NCBI GenBank assembly: GCA_002794775.1
Contig: NBAY01000004.1
Span: 1,240,001-1,304,000, forward strand
Reading direction: 5' to 3'
DNA from: Porodaedalea pini
Taxonomy: Eukaryota; Basidiomycota; Agaricomycetes; Hymenochaetales; Hymenochaetaceae
Length of the DNA stretch: 64,000 nt
The notes below the pieces were generated by a model. That model saw only the letters and a list, made by a program, of their open reading frames with translations, searched no databases and had not been told where the DNA came from. Below are positions 33,401 to 44,626 of the stretch, piece after piece (within the stretch, counting starts at the first letter, position 1; each line of letters begins with the position of its first letter). A program made the translations under genes and the position numbers.

Positions 33401-34114
33401 CCGGACCAGCTTCCGCAGTTGGATCTATGGATAAAAGAATGGGAGGAATTCTGGGGACCAGCGACAATGCACGGTAACGGTAACACTGCAGAAATACATT
33501 TCGAAGAACGCAGTCAGGCCTATCAGCAGACGCGTTCCACCGCGGCGTCCGTCACTGCTTTCAGCATGTCCGTTGCAGAAGCACAGGTACCGTCAAATGC
33601 GGCGTCGACCTGGAACGTCCCAGACGTTGTCATTGACCCTGTTCTGCGTTCAGACGAGAAACACAATCCTAGTTCTGCTCCGCAGGCCTCCCCGGCCCTT
33701 TCGACTACTTCGACGTTGCGTGGGCGTGACCAACCGTCACTCCCCTCGTTGAAATCGAGCGGACTCCTTGATGTATTCCCGGATGAACCCCTCGGCAGTC
33801 GTTCTTCAGGTGCATCGACTCCCGTAAAACCGCCTCCACACTGGCAATTGAGTTCTCCCCGCCCGCCACTGTTGTCCCCTGGTTTGCCTATTCCCGGCGG
33901 GTCAAGTTCGTCTGGGAGCACACCGGTATCTCCTCAGCCCCATTCGCCGAGTTTTCAAGCCTCGCACACGCCTCAAGCCCGTCTACAAGCACCGGGCTTC
34001 TATCAGTCTAATAGCCCGCAGCCGAGCCTGGGGATCGTCGCACCTTCCTCATCCTACCAGGAAACGGAGACTCACGCCTCGCGGACTATTTTTGGTCCTC
34101 ATAGAGTCACGTAA
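30439..34114 (+). CDS. Zn2Cys6 fungal transcription factor
   Basis: The first exons are 30439-30588, 30662-30707, 30777-30792 (16 nt) and from 30858. Together they encode the binuclear zinc cluster C-X2-C-X6-C-X6-C-X2-C-X6-C (ACNPCHKSKRRCDG, then CSNC, then KDC). Later exons give a fungal-specific regulatory domain (HSASFHADLCRNRVPPYLLN; ARRTFWLIHMVELLG; GVRLPCDEASFDLALELPP), and the last exon (to 34114) is Ser/Pro-rich. It should be a nuclear DNA-binding regulator; its targets are unknown. Splicing between about 31300 and 31700 is not resolved: a TAG at 31330-31332 ends the simple reading of exon 4, while SVEGAIYKRADG continues in another phase. Confidence 0.82.
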
Positions 34115-34643
34115 CAGGATACATCCAACAGCAGCCACCCTTCGGCCAAAATTCTTTGCCCTTGTCGCCGCAGGGCACATGCTCGCTTCACATGGTGCTG
34201 AGAAACTGCCGGGAACCCTTTCAACCCTGTTTCGCGCGGGATGTAAAACAGGTACAAAGTTATCTATCTAGTGTAATCTTCCGAGTTATTCTGACTGCTC
34301 TGCTAAATTCGTGCTATTTTCGTCTTCGCTAACTCTCCATCTTCCTGTGAATCTGTTTTTTTTCTTGTTCGCAACTGCTCTATCACTTCACACCTTCTCT
34401 TCTATCAAGAATTCGTGGCTTCCTCGCTGGTTCTTCTATTTCTTTTGTAGTGGATTGCATTTATCCTAGTAATATTTTACTGTAGCTTTAGTTGCTTGCT
34501 GTATATCTGTATAATTGGCCTTTGCCGTTCGTTAACTATTTCTCCCCGGGTATAAGCTTTTAGAATGTAGGCGTTGAAACAACGAGGTTGTAGCCGTCGA
34601 GGAGACTGAAGATCTTTTCCAGGAATGCGGGAAGTAAATAGAC
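34115..34643. other. Intergenic between the transcription factor and the LINE
   Basis: Pyrimidine-rich 3' flank without a supported gene. The 5' limit of the LINE cannot be fixed to the base. Confidence 0.4.
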
Positions 34644-34776
34644 CCTGATCGACGTGCTCGGCGGTCCCGATAGGCGCAGTGGCCGTGCAATCGTGTCGGT
34701 GTCACTTCTTGAACTCCTACCACCACCATCTGGACCGTGGGAATCTTGCAGTCATCTCGCCTTATCTCTCTCCGTC

Positions 34777-37011
34777 ATGGACAGTAATATGCTGTCTAAA
34801 GCTAAAGCCTCTCTCCATAAAACAAAGTCGTCTCGTTCCCTTGCCAATCCCAAGGACCCCACCAAGTGTGAGGAGTGTAAATCGGATCTCCCCTACCACA
34901 GTCGCAGCTGTGTTAGCGGCAAAGACAAGCTTTGCATTGTTTGTGGTCGCGATAAGACCTTCAACCACAACGATGCCGTCTGTATAACTGTAGCGAAGAA
35001 TCGTGCCAATTGGTCCCCCGATGTCGAAGCGGACGCCCATGCAGCCGCACTGCGCAAGCAAGGGGATCTCCCCCCTACCCCTGCCATCGAGTCTCAACCG
35101 TCTCTCAAACGATCCAATTCGGAGGAAGAGCATCACGCCTTACAGCCGCCCGCACGCATCGACGACATAGTCGACATGGAGGCCGACGACCTCTACGTCC
35201 CGAGTACCAGTCAAGCCCCCCAGATCGATAACGACATGGAGGACATCTCCATCTCCGAATACGAGGATCCGCAAATCGCCGATCGAGTTTCTGCCTCCTT
35301 CGTGCACCTGACTAAGGAGACTATTGAACATATAACAACGCTCATTACTCAGCCCTCTTGGACTTCTCCACGCCGTGGCACGATGATCCGATCCGCGCCG
35401 GCAAGGCCCTTGCGGACGTGGCCTCCAACCTCGTCTCCTGGGTCAGCAAAGCACACTGTTTCGACGACGAGACTATCAAAGAAAACAAGGCGAATGAAGG
35501 GCTCCAGGCCTTCCATTCCGCATACCGAATCCATACACCCGATTTCAAACATGTCTTCGATGACGTTCACGTTTCAGCACAGGCTATACGCGAACAACAT
35601 ATTTCCGACAATATGTCGACTATGTCCCACTCTATTCAGTCTCTTACTTCTCTTGTTTCCTCCTCGTTGATAAAACTGACAACCTCAAAAAACAGCTTTC
35701 CCGCTCTTCTTATTCTTCTTCTAACGCTAAACCCCCTTTTTCTGCTAACAAAACACAGGTTAAATTCCTCCCGGACCCTATTGGCGCTCGCTTTGTCCAT
35801 GATAATCGGTTCCCTCCCGACCCCCCCATCGTTAAACAACGTGTCCAAACCCCTAAGAATGGAAAGACCGACTATGCCGCTGCTATTACCAATACACGCG
35901 TCCCAGGATCAGGTTATCGCATGAGCTCTGAAGGAGTCATTTACGCGCCCGACGGATATGCTCATTCAGCACATAACACCCCCAGACTGGGCAGCACAAC
36001 TATTTATCACCCGAAGGTCGAGTCCGTTGGGACAGACAAGGACGGTTTTACCACAGTCACCTATGCGAAAGCGGCGCAGAAGAAACCGAAGACTACCCCA
36101 ACCAAAGTTTCACGCCCCACTGTCGATAACCCTGACGGGGAAATTTCCACGGTTCCGGTCAACCGATCCAACAGATCGGTCAACATCCGCTCTTCCAATA
36201 TCAAGCGAGTTTATTTCTCCCTGCCAGGGGACCTCGCTGTCTGCCCACTCACACAATCCGTTAAAAACTCTGTGAGGGCTGGCCTTAAAGGCAACCCTCT
36301 TTTTAAACATTTGGTGGTTCTGAACGTCGAGTACACCTCGAATAGCAACCTCCTAATCTCCTTTACTAACATTCGTGCAGATTTCGATGCTAATTACCCT
36401 TCCCTCGCTACCCAGCTTAGCCACATCCTTAACATCAGCGGGGCGAAGCCTTTTATTCCATCCCGCAATTCAAGATGGTTATTCCTGGGGTCCCCGTCTA
36501 TGACAGGGAATCCAAACTTATTTATAGCGAATCCGATCTCTTTAACAAAATTTCAGCTCTCCCCCAATTCGAAGCGCGAGAGTTCATGTTCCCACCCAGG
36601 TTTATGTCTTCCCCAGAACGACTCAACGAACGCGACTATTGTAACGTTTCAGTTGTCATGAAAGACCCAGACCGTCTTTCTTTCGATCATTTCTTCTTGC
36701 ACGGCAACCGTTCGGTTCCCGTATTTGGTGTTATTCGTCGCCTAGAAGAGATGAAAGCGCGCACGACAATCAACCAATGTGACAACTGCCACCGGCTAGG
36801 TCATCCCGCTTCCAAGTGTCGATCAGTAGCACGCTGTGCCATCTGTTCGGAAACGCACCGCACTGCAGTACATGTCGCCAAATGCGCGCCATGCACCGCC
36901 GCCAACAACCTTCAGTGCGAGCACTTCGCCTTGTGCATTAATTGCCATGGTAATCACAGCGCCCGGTCTTCGGACTGCCCCGCTCGTCGTAATTATTGTT
37001 CCCCCTATTAA
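34777..37011 (+). pseudogene. LINE ORF1 (gag-like, CCHC knuckles), frame broken three times
   Basis: It starts at ATG 34777 (MDSNMLSKAKASLHK) with an early Cys/His segment (CEECKSDLPYHSRSC). Sense continues across phase changes near 35350, 35665 and 36470. The C-terminus carries a series of zinc knuckles (CDNCHRLGHPASKC, then CAICSETHRTAVH, then CINCHGNHSARSSDC), which in LINE ORF1 proteins bind nucleic acid. The stop is at 37009-37011. Three frame breaks mean no full product from this copy. Confidence 0.8.
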
Positions 37012-37016
37012 TCCTT

Positions 37017-40000
37017 ATGTCTCTGACTATATCAGTTCTTTCCCTTAATATTTGCAATTCTTCACCCTCTTTTGATTTCCTTTTCTGCTCATTTTCGTCT
37101 ACCAGGTCAGCCCCGGATATTGTCTGTCTTCAAGAGATCCCTGTTATTCAGAGGATTCTCCCGTCCAAATCTGACCCTGCAGGGGGCCGCGAGTTCGATT
37201 CTCGCAACCATGCCCCTTATACTGCCTTTCTCCCTCCAACTCCTGGCAAACCCCGTTGCTGTACTTATGTACATTCTCGACTTGTTCATCGGGTCTCACT
37301 TTTCCAAACCCCTACACCTTCTCCCAACATTTCTGTTATTGCGATTTCTCGTGATTTCCCCACCCCTTTGTTTTTATGGAACGTTTACAACTCTCCGTCC
37401 CTACGGGAATTCGAATCCAATCTACCCTTCCTTGATTCAATCTCCAACATCTTTGTTGGGGACTTCAACTGTCATTCCGCTTTATGGTCACTCCCTACGC
37501 AATCTCTTAATCTCACGCAGTCCCAGGTGCTCACCGACTGGATCAGTGAGGCCGGCCTTACGGTCTGCAATCCTCCAGACCAACCCACTTATTATAACTG
37601 TTCTACCAACCATCGTTCAGTTATAGATCTCATTTTGTCGTCAGATGACTTTTCTGCTCAAATCTCTGAATCCATCGTTATCTCTGACCCTTCTTTTATT
37701 ACTTCTTCAGACCACTGTCCGCTTTCTTTCTCTTTTAACTTAAACTTCCTTGCTGCCCCTCCTCAACCCCCTCTTCGTTCCATTCGTTCCAATGATTTGC
37801 CACGTTTTGTTTCTGAATTTTGTGACTCCAAACTTTTTTCTTTTGACCTTTCGAATGTTCATTCGCCAAAGTCGCTGGACGATTTACTTTTTTCCTTTCA
37901 AGAATCCTTTTCGTCTTTCGCCAAGGTATTCCTCCGCAAACGCAAACCACGTACATACTTCGGCCCCAATGCCTGGTGGTCTGAAGCCTGTTCCAAACTC
38001 TATCGGGACCACTGTCATAACCCCTCAGCTGCATCAAAACACCTGTTGGACGTCAAATTGTCCAGAGCCAAATCCGCCTTTTTTGGAGCTCGCCTTCAAT
38101 GCTCCGATCAGCACACTATCTGGCATCGACAGTTTACAGGTGTCGCACGCCACCGTGCTCCTATCGGCGCCCTCAGGATGCCTAATGGATCCTTCTCACT
38201 AACCGAGGACAATAAAGCGACCTTATTTCGCAATACATTCTTTCCGCCTCTATCGTCGCAGCCTGAACCGGTGCACTTGCCTGCACTAACAGACAGCCCA
38301 AAGGTTTCTACGAACGATGTGCTTAATGCCCTCCGCGGAGTTGATAAAGATACGAGCCCTGGTAACAACCATATCTCATACCAACACCTTGCCCTACTGG
38401 TGGAATACCAGGGACAGTTTTTCGTGGACCTTTTTTCTAAATGCCTCGAATTAGGTCATTTCCCGTTTCCTTTCAAGACGTCTTTAGTTACTTTCATCCC
38501 CAAGCCCAAACGCACTGACTTTTCTGTGCCTAGGGCCTTCCGGCCCATCACTTTGGTGGACTCAATCGGCAAACTTTTCGAACGTATCCTCTTCAATTTT
38601 CTTCAGCCATTCTTCGAAAAAAATAATCTTCTTCCCGACTCCCAACATGGATGCCGGAAGCATCGTTCTTCCCTTACTGCATGTTATGATCTCCTATCTT
38701 TTATTCTTTCTGATCCGTTCATTATGGCCAGCGAGCGAGTCTTGGCCAAGGCCCACCTACGCCGCCGCTTCCTTATCACATCAATCCTTACCGTTGACAT
38801 TCAAGGTTTCTTTGATAACATTTCCCATTCCCTTCTTCTTAGCAAACTTATTCGTGCCAACGTCCATCCCAACTTCATTCACGTTCTAGCTGCTTGGCTC
38901 TCAGATCGCCCCATTTCACTTCACTTCAACAATTTCTTTTCTACACCCTTCATTAAACCCAATTGTGGGGTCCCGCAGGGATCACCTCTATCTCCCCTCA
39001 TTTCAATCTTTGCATCGTCCGACGTCATTTTTTCTTATTACAAACGTTTCGGCTCACACCGTCCTTTGTTTGCCTATATGGACGATCACCTCCTTTCTGC
39101 CCGGTCGCTTAGCCTCCAGACCAATTTGGTGCGCTTGCGCAATCAATTCTCTTTCCTTTCCTCTCAATTCCAGGCGATTGGTTTATCAATTGATCCCAAC
39201 ACCATTGAACTTTTACACATCATCCCTCACCCCCAAATAGCCCGCTTCCACTTCCAATCCTTTTTGAACAACCCTTCTCAACCCTCTTTCCCATCTCTTT
39301 CTCTTCCGGGTGATCTGGTTATCTCACCTTCCCAACACCTGACATGGCTTGGGGTCATTTTTTCTTTTGACCTATTGCCTAAGCTTCACTTTCAAGCACG
39401 CGCGAACAAAGTGCTTTCTACTCTCCACCAGCGCGCCTTTCTTTTCAATTCTTCAAACGGCACATTCTTCCAATACGCTCGTCTTTTATATTTCGGTCTC
39501 GTTCGTTCTGTTGCGATTTACGGCGCAGTCCTTTTTCCTGATTCCGTTTTCATCCCTTCTCTATTACAACCTATTCAGAATCGATTTCTACATTCTATCA
39601 CCCACCATTCTATATTGCCATCTATTGCAGAATCGGTCTTTTCGATTCCCCCACTCGACCTCTTTATTCGCATGCTAGCACAACGTTTCTTACTTTCCTA
39701 TTATTCTCATTCTAATCATTCGCCTAACAAAAACAGCTACCTTTACGACGTCCTTCTTCCAGACATTTCCATTCCTAAAACCCCTTCTTACCCTGTTTTT
39801 GTTCCGGTTCATTCCAGACTTATACTTACCCCAACTCCATCACCAGACCAACGCCAGAAGGCTATCCGTTCATTCAATTCGTTTTATTTACGCCCTCCCC
39901 CTTACCAATACTTTATCTTCACAGACGGTTCCATCATCCCAGACGATAAAGGTGCCGCCAACGGCGGCCATGGTTACGTTATTATGCACGATCACCGTGA

Positions 40001-40844
40001 ACTTGCTGTCTTTTCTTCAGCAGCGCACTCTCGCTCGAACATCTTGTTCGAGGAGCAAGAAGCGCTCATCGCAGCCTTACGCCGAATATCTTCTCTTCTC
40101 GCAAAATGTTCCACACTGGTGCACATCCACATCGTCACCGACTCGCTAAATTGCGCCAACCTCATCTTCACCGATGACAACAATCACTCAGATTTCATCA
40201 TCCTCTTTCGTCGTCTATGTGGAATATTTCTTGCCCTACATCACCCAGCGTCACATATCACTGTCCAGTGGCTTCCCTCTCATAGGGGTGTCCTGGGCAA
40301 TTCCAAGGCCGACAAATTGGCCAAAGACGCCGCTTCCAACCACACCCGGGAGCCCATTCCGGTCTCACTACCCAACCTTAATGCGCAACTCCAACTTGAT
40401 CTCCTCCGTGAGTGGAAAGCCCGCCTAGTTAATTTGCATGGCCATCGATCAATCATCGAACCCACCTCGTTCATCCTATATCCCACTCGATCATTTCGCG
40501 CATTCCTCAAACTGCCTCATGAGAAGAGGATATCTCGCCTAGTTCATGGACGCGCTGTTAGCATTTTGCTCAACACGCTTGATCTGCATATTCGCAACCT
40601 CGAACCTCGTTGCCCGGACCCCCTTTGCGTCAAACATGATGTCCATCATCTTTTGAATGCTTGTCCTTTTTTTGCACATATTCGTCATGGCCTTTTTCTG
40701 CAACACATTTTACCTCTTCACTTCCCTGATTGGTTCCGTCCCAACAATTTCTTGTTACTTCTAAAATTTGCCTACTTCTCATTTCGTCGTCCCCCCGACG
40801 CTATGCCAATTTTTTCAGAGCTCCCTCTCCCATATCACCTCTAG
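37017..40844 (+). CDS. LINE ORF2: endonuclease, reverse transcriptase, RNase H (1,275 aa)
   Basis: ATG at 37017 lies five bases after the ORF1 stop, a spacing that suits re-initiation. The N-terminus is an apurinic-endonuclease-type domain (SAPDIVCLQEIP, FVGDFNCHSALW, SSDHCPLSF). The reverse transcriptase has FRPITLVDSIGKLFERIL, GVPQGSPLSPL and the catalytic FAYMDD. RNase H shows IFTDGS and the C-terminal WLPSHRGVLGNSKADKLAKD. A Cys/His motif (CPDPLCVKHDVHHLLNAC) ends the protein. There is no stop within 1,275 residues, so ORF2 may still work although ORF1 is broken. Confidence 0.93.
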   Translation: MSLTISVLSLNICNSSPSFDFLFCSFSSTRSAPDIVCLQEIPVIQRILPSKSDPAGGREFDSRNHAPYTAFLPPTPGKPRCCTYVHSRLVHRVSLFQTPTPSPNISVIAISRDFPTPLFLWNVYNSPSLREFESNLPFLDSISNIFVGDFNCHSALWSLPTQSLNLTQSQVLTDWISEAGLTVCNPPDQPTYYNCSTNHRSVIDLILSSDDFSAQISESIVISDPSFITSSDHCPLSFSFNLNFLAAPPQPPLRSIRSNDLPRFVSEFCDSKLFSFDLSNVHSPKSLDDLLFSFQESFSSFAKVFLRKRKPRTYFGPNAWWSEACSKLYRDHCHNPSAASKHLLDVKLSRAKSAFFGARLQCSDQHTIWHRQFTGVARHRAPIGALRMPNGSFSLTEDNKATLFRNTFFPPLSSQPEPVHLPALTDSPKVSTNDVLNALRGVDKDTSPGNNHISYQHLALLVEYQGQFFVDLFSKCLELGHFPFPFKTSLVTFIPKPKRTDFSVPRAFRPITLVDSIGKLFERILFNFLQPFFEKNNLLPDSQHGCRKHRSSLTACYDLLSFILSDPFIMASERVLAKAHLRRRFLITSILTVDIQGFFDNISHSLLLSKLIRANVHPNFIHVLAAWLSDRPISLHFNNFFSTPFIKPNCGVPQGSPLSPLISIFASSDVIFSYYKRFGSHRPLFAYMDDHLLSARSLSLQTNLVRLRNQFSFLSSQFQAIGLSIDPNTIELLHIIPHPQIARFHFQSFLNNPSQPSFPSLSLPGDLVISPSQHLTWLGVIFSFDLLPKLHFQARANKVLSTLHQRAFLFNSSNGTFFQYARLLYFGLVRSVAIYGAVLFPDSVFIPSLLQPIQNRFLHSITHHSILPSIAESVFSIPPLDLFIRMLAQRFLLSYYSHSNHSPNKNSYLYDVLLPDISIPKTPSYPVFVPVHSRLILTPTPSPDQRQKAIRSFNSFYLRPPPYQYFIFTDGSIIPDDKGAANGGHGYVIMHDHRELAVFSSAAHSRSNILFEEQEALIAALRRISSLLAKCSTLVHIHIVTDSLNCANLIFTDDNNHSDFIILFRRLCGIFLALHHPASHITVQWLPSHRGVLGNSKADKLAKDAASNHTREPIPVSLPNLNAQLQLDLLREWKARLVNLHGHRSIIEPTSFILYPTRSFRAFLKLPHEKRISRLVHGRAVSILLNTLDLHIRNLEPRCPDPLCVKHDVHHLLNACPFFAHIRHGLFLQHILPLHFPDWFRPNNFLLLLKFAYFSFRRPPDAMPIFSELPLPYHL

Positions 40845-41090
40845 TTTTCCTCTACAATCCTCTGTACCCTTACACCTAGTCTAGCCAACAATTCTTTGAG
40901 CGCTTCGTCCGTTTCTTTTCTGTTTTTTTTTTTTTCGTATGTAGGGTTTGTTTTTCCGAGCGGTTGGATATCTGTTGATAAGTAGATAGCAGATGCATTA
41001 TAAAGTCGGTGTCACGTGAGCTATTGTTACCTCGTGCGCCTCACGTCATTATTATTGTCACGCATCAGTCCTCGCTTATCCGACGCGCTC

Positions 41091-41554
41091 ATGTCTGAAG
41101 TATCACTTCCCTCCCCGGACGACGGGAGGACACCGAAAGGCTACAAGGAGCACTTCAAAGTGAGATGAATATATAGCTGAGTGGGCTCTTTGGCATACTT
41201 ACTGAAGTGGGAGAATTCTAGGCACACAAGTCCGTAGTCACGAAGTTTGTCGAGTGCGTCCGAGTTGCCCAATTGACTTCTGTGAGAACTAGGAAAATTT
41301 AACCGACTCTTCGCTTGAAGCCCATGCGAAGAAGCGTCGCGCGCTTCGATGGAATGTATGAACCGCAATGACTATGAGAAGCGGAAGTGCAAAGATTTCT
41401 TTGAGGCGTACAGAGACTGCAAGAAGAACTGGGTGCGCATTGAGCATCCACCTATATCTGCATAGCAGCCGCTCTAACGACAATCAACCAGATGGAGCAG
41501 CGGCGGGACGATGGCTTGAAAGGGAAAGACAATAAAATTGATATAAAATCATAA
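41091..41554 (+). CDS. COX23: COX23-like mitochondrial twin CX9C protein, 91 aa
   Basis: Four exons: 41091-41159, 41222-41253, 41321-41432 and 41492-41554; total 276 nt. The joined protein starts MSEVSLPSPDDGRTPKGYKE and has KFVDPCEEASRASMECMNRN and YEKRKCKDFFEAYRDCKKNW. That gives two exact C-X9-C motifs, the CHCH fold of intermembrane-space proteins imported by Mia40. The FVDPC and CKDFFEAYRDCKK signatures fit Cox23, which assists cytochrome c oxidase assembly. Each exon is too short to stand out alone. The gene is convergent with the amidase, with 3' ends 90 bp apart. Confidence 0.9.
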
Positions 41555-41643
41555 TTTACTGTGGTTTCCGCGGTTATTACACAAGTTTCGCCTAAACATG
41601 AGCACACACGAAGAAAGGATCTCCAGAATGAAAGCCGCGTTAA

Positions 41644-44002
41644 TCACGCGTCTTTGTTCAGCCAAGCGCTCGGGCCAAATCCCCGCGGTCCAAGAGCCTC
41701 GTCGACGATCTTCATCATCGCAATGACCTTCTCGTCTTGAAAGCTCCTACCAACGACCTGGACACCCACAGGCAGTCCAGCCATCCGTACTGGGTCGTAA
41801 GGGGCATCCTTCGCGCGGTACACCCCGTCTTCGAAGATGCGCGAACCGCAGCCATGTTTACTATCATGCGTCCACTCGTCAGTGAGCGAGTCCAGCTTTG
41901 GATCGACGCGAGTAACAGGAATGATGCCAACCGGGCTGTCTATGATGTTGTACAAAATAGTCCCGGCAGCAAGCGGTGAAAGTGTCGTTGTCGCGCTAAA
42001 AGAAGGTCAGCAGACGGCAATATAGGAAAAGTGTCAACCCACCCATGCGGGACAGCAGGCGTAGCAAGAACGGGAGCGATTATCCCGTCAAAGTTGAACT
42101 TCTCCCAGACCTAATAACCGTTAAAGACCGGCGACAGTCAACTGGGAACTCAAACACGGGCATCATCCTTATCGTACCTGTTCGTACCACCGTTTTCGCA
42201 AACCATCTCGCTTGGCGACGGTAACAAAGAATTCTTTGGTACTCTTGATCCTCGAGTTCTCCAGACAAGTCGCGAAGATCTCGTCACCCAGAATAGTTCT
42301 GGCGGCCCACACAGTAATGCTTCGAATGAACGCTGTTTGAAGAGACAAGATTCAGGGAAACTGCTGATTTTTTGGAGATAACGAGACGCACCAGGTAGCT
42401 TCGGTCCTAGAGTCACGAGGAAGAGGCTGCTTTCCTAGGCGAATAGATGATCATTAGCTTGAAACTCTGGTGCGTAAGAGACTACCTTGGGATCCGGTCC
42501 TAGGTTCTCCAAGAGTCTGTTGTAACCGTCCGCGGAAGTGAGCGCCACAAAGAGGTACATCGCCTCCCGAGCTAATAAAGGACAACTCCTTAATTTAAGG
42601 TAGAAGCTTCAGAGATCTCCCGTACCCAAGGTCGGTTGAAACTCAATACATTCGTGCCCTGCTTTCCGAAGAACCTCGACAGTCTCTAGAACCGCCCGTT
42701 TGCATGCGGGCGAAGCCTTTATGAAAAGGTCTGCGGTTTGTCAATCAATATTTGCGGAGTCTCAGTTGGAAAATTACGACAGACCAGATGTATAATAACC
42801 GAAACGCAGCTTCTGAGGCAGGACAGTCTCGCGATATGGTAAAGACGGAAGTAGTTCAAATGTCGGGCTAGGTGCTCCGAATAAAGTGCGGCACGCAAGC
42901 TCGACGTCTTCTACAGACCTGAACATACGTAATTTCAAATTTAAGAAAAAAAACCACTGCCCAATAAAGGATGCCACACCTTGCCATTGGGCCCATAACA
43001 GTAGGAATGGCTTCAAAACCGGGAGCAGGACCTGCGAAAAAGGTAAGATTTGTACGTCGAACTTTCGCCACAAAGAAAAATTAGTGGTGAAAGTACTTTT
43101 AGCTCCATCGTTGGAAAGTCTTCCCCAGCCAGGCTTCAAAGAGTATATCCCACAATATGCCGTGGGTATGCGCAGGCTGCCGCCAATGTCCGAGCCGACT
43201 CCCAGAGCCGATCCGTTCTGCGCGAGCAGAGCGGCTTCCCCGCCTGAGCTGCCTCCGCACGTGTGAGCCGCACCAGTACCCCACGGGTTCGTCGTGCGCC
43301 CGAAGACTGGATTTGAACATTCAAAAGACAGCATCGTCTGTGGGACGTTCGTCTTTGCGATGATGATCGCGCCGCGCTCGCGGAATTGGGAGACGAGGTG
43401 CGCGTCGGAGGATGAAGGGTTGTTTGTCCATTGCGTGAAGCCAATGGACGCGTCGTAGCCGGTAATTTCAACTGACCCTGGTGTAAAAGACTTGTTCGAA
43501 TCCCCTCGAGAGATGTAACACGTACATTGGTCCTTGAAGCTTACGGGCACTCCGTGCAGCGGTCCACGCAAGCGCCTCGTAGACGTAAACTCAGCGTCGA
43601 GCTCTTTGGCTTCTTCCAAAGCTTGTGCAAACAGAACTACAAAAAAAAAACATAAAGAGGTCAGCCGATGAGTTGCAGTTCTGTGTATTTGCGAGAAACG
43701 TACTTTCAGTCAGACAGTTGGTAGCCTCGTGCGCGCGAATAGCCTGGCGAATGTACGCCGAAACCACGGCTACAGAAGTCCATTCCCCTCCCTCGATACG
43801 CTTCACAATATCTGATGCTATACACACGATTAGTTTAGAACGAAAAGGGTATAATAAATAGCAATGTTGAACGCTCACCAGTCGCTTGCAGATAGACATT
43901 GTCTTCTTGCGTGGCAAACCCGTCAAGCTGCTTGCGTATCTTTGCAATTGCATCGGCTCTTGCTGCCTGTTTTTGCTGCACAATATCTTTCCAGGAAGGC
44001 AT
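41644..44002 (-). CDS. Amidase-signature hydrolase (fungal acetamidase/amidase type)
   Basis: Many short exons from ATG at 44000-44002 (MPSWKDIVQQKQAARADAIA) to the stop at 41644. The catalytic Ser-cisSer-Lys triad is visible: Lys in GVPVSFKDQ, cis-Ser in GGSSGGEAALL, nucleophile in GSDIGGSLRIP. Between them is the conserved SFECSNPVFGRTTNPW segment. The C-terminus has DAPYDPVRMAGLPVGVQVV. The enzyme should hydrolyse a carboxamide to acid and ammonia; the substrate cannot be told. Only the main coding exons (42774-43619, 43591-43983, 41644-41955) were read fully, and the 41960-42770 exons were not all placed. Confidence 0.88.
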
Positions 44003-44070
44003 AGCGAATGGCGAGAGACTGTCTAAAGGGCAAGCAGATAAACAGGGTATTTAAAGCAAGATGGACAATT

Positions 44071-44131
44071 AGAGGCCGTTCGGCTGCAGTTTCGCGCGCG
44101 AAACTGCAGCCGAAGCTGCCGAACGGCCTCT
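44071..44131. repeat. GC-rich foldback (61 bp)
   Basis: The centre is a perfect 30-bp palindrome around GCGCGC (44083-44112). The outer GAGGCCGTTCGGC at 44072-44084 is repeated inverted as GCCGAACGGCCTC at 44118-44130. It could fold into a long hairpin. It lies just upstream of the amidase start. It may be the fused ends of a lost transposon or a foldback element; no coding. Confidence 0.85.
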
Positions 44132-44520
44132 TAGGTCTCTTCACCGCGTTCCCGATGGGTCTAGCGATACCAATATTAGGTGTAGAAAACATGTATAACA
44201 CGACCTAGCACTGCCAAATACAGATCGTCTGAGTATTAAGTTATAAAAAGCAAAAAGAACAGACTAATGGGACTTATAGAAAGCTATGGCTCATTGACTT
44301 GATATAAGATGAATTCAATTGCTCCTAGGTAGTCTGGCTTAATCTGTATTTATCTAATATTTTTTCATATGTATAAACTTGAGTTATCGGTGTTAAGGCC
44401 TTCTGGGCTTATCTGACTTAAGCTTAAGTTGACGGTTTATTACTATTTATTAATTACTAGATATGGTATATACAAAAAATAAGGATAAATAACACGTCAA
44501 AAAAATAGGTATGCATTGAT
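44132..44520. other. AT-rich intergenic
   Basis: Very AT-rich stretch with no supported gene. It separates the foldback from the transposon-like unit. Confidence 0.5.
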
Positions 44521-44527
44521 GCAGGGA

Positions 44528-44574
44528 GCGCGTCGCGTCGCGTTGGGGCGCGTCGCGTCGCGTTGGGGCGCGTC
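44528..44574. repeat. 20-bp GC-rich tandem repeat near the left side of the Tnp2-like unit
   Basis: Two exact copies of GCGCGTCGCGTCGCGTTGGG (44528-44547 and 44548-44567) and the start of a third. CGCGTTGGG appears again at the far side of the unit near 50623-50631. Such repeats close to element ends often bind transposon proteins; that role is inferred. Confidence 0.8.
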
Positions 44575-44626
44575 TTCTGCACCCCACCGTCCACTCCAGT
44601 ACCCAAGCTACTCACCGACGATAGCC

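Larger units (their letters stand above)
34644..40990 (+). mobile_element. Non-LTR retrotransposon (LINE) with RNase H
   Basis: ORF1 with zinc knuckles is followed by ORF2 with endonuclease, reverse transcriptase and RNase H, and then a T-rich 3' region; no LTRs are present. The domain set resembles RNase H-bearing LINEs such as Tad1 and I. AAGTAAATAG near 34634 and AAGTAGATAG near 40979 may be a target duplication with one change, but this is weak. The element lies between two host genes and breaks neither. Confidence 0.85.

Noticed and set aside
37185..37215. tRNA T-arm-like GAGTTCGATTCTCGC sequence
   Set aside because: It lies inside the coding frame of the LINE endonuclease and no acceptor or D arm can be folded around it.
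34634..40990. AAGTAAATAG/AAGTAGATAG as the LINE target duplication
   Set aside because: One mismatch in ten AT-rich bases is weak. Mentioned, but not used to fix the element ends.
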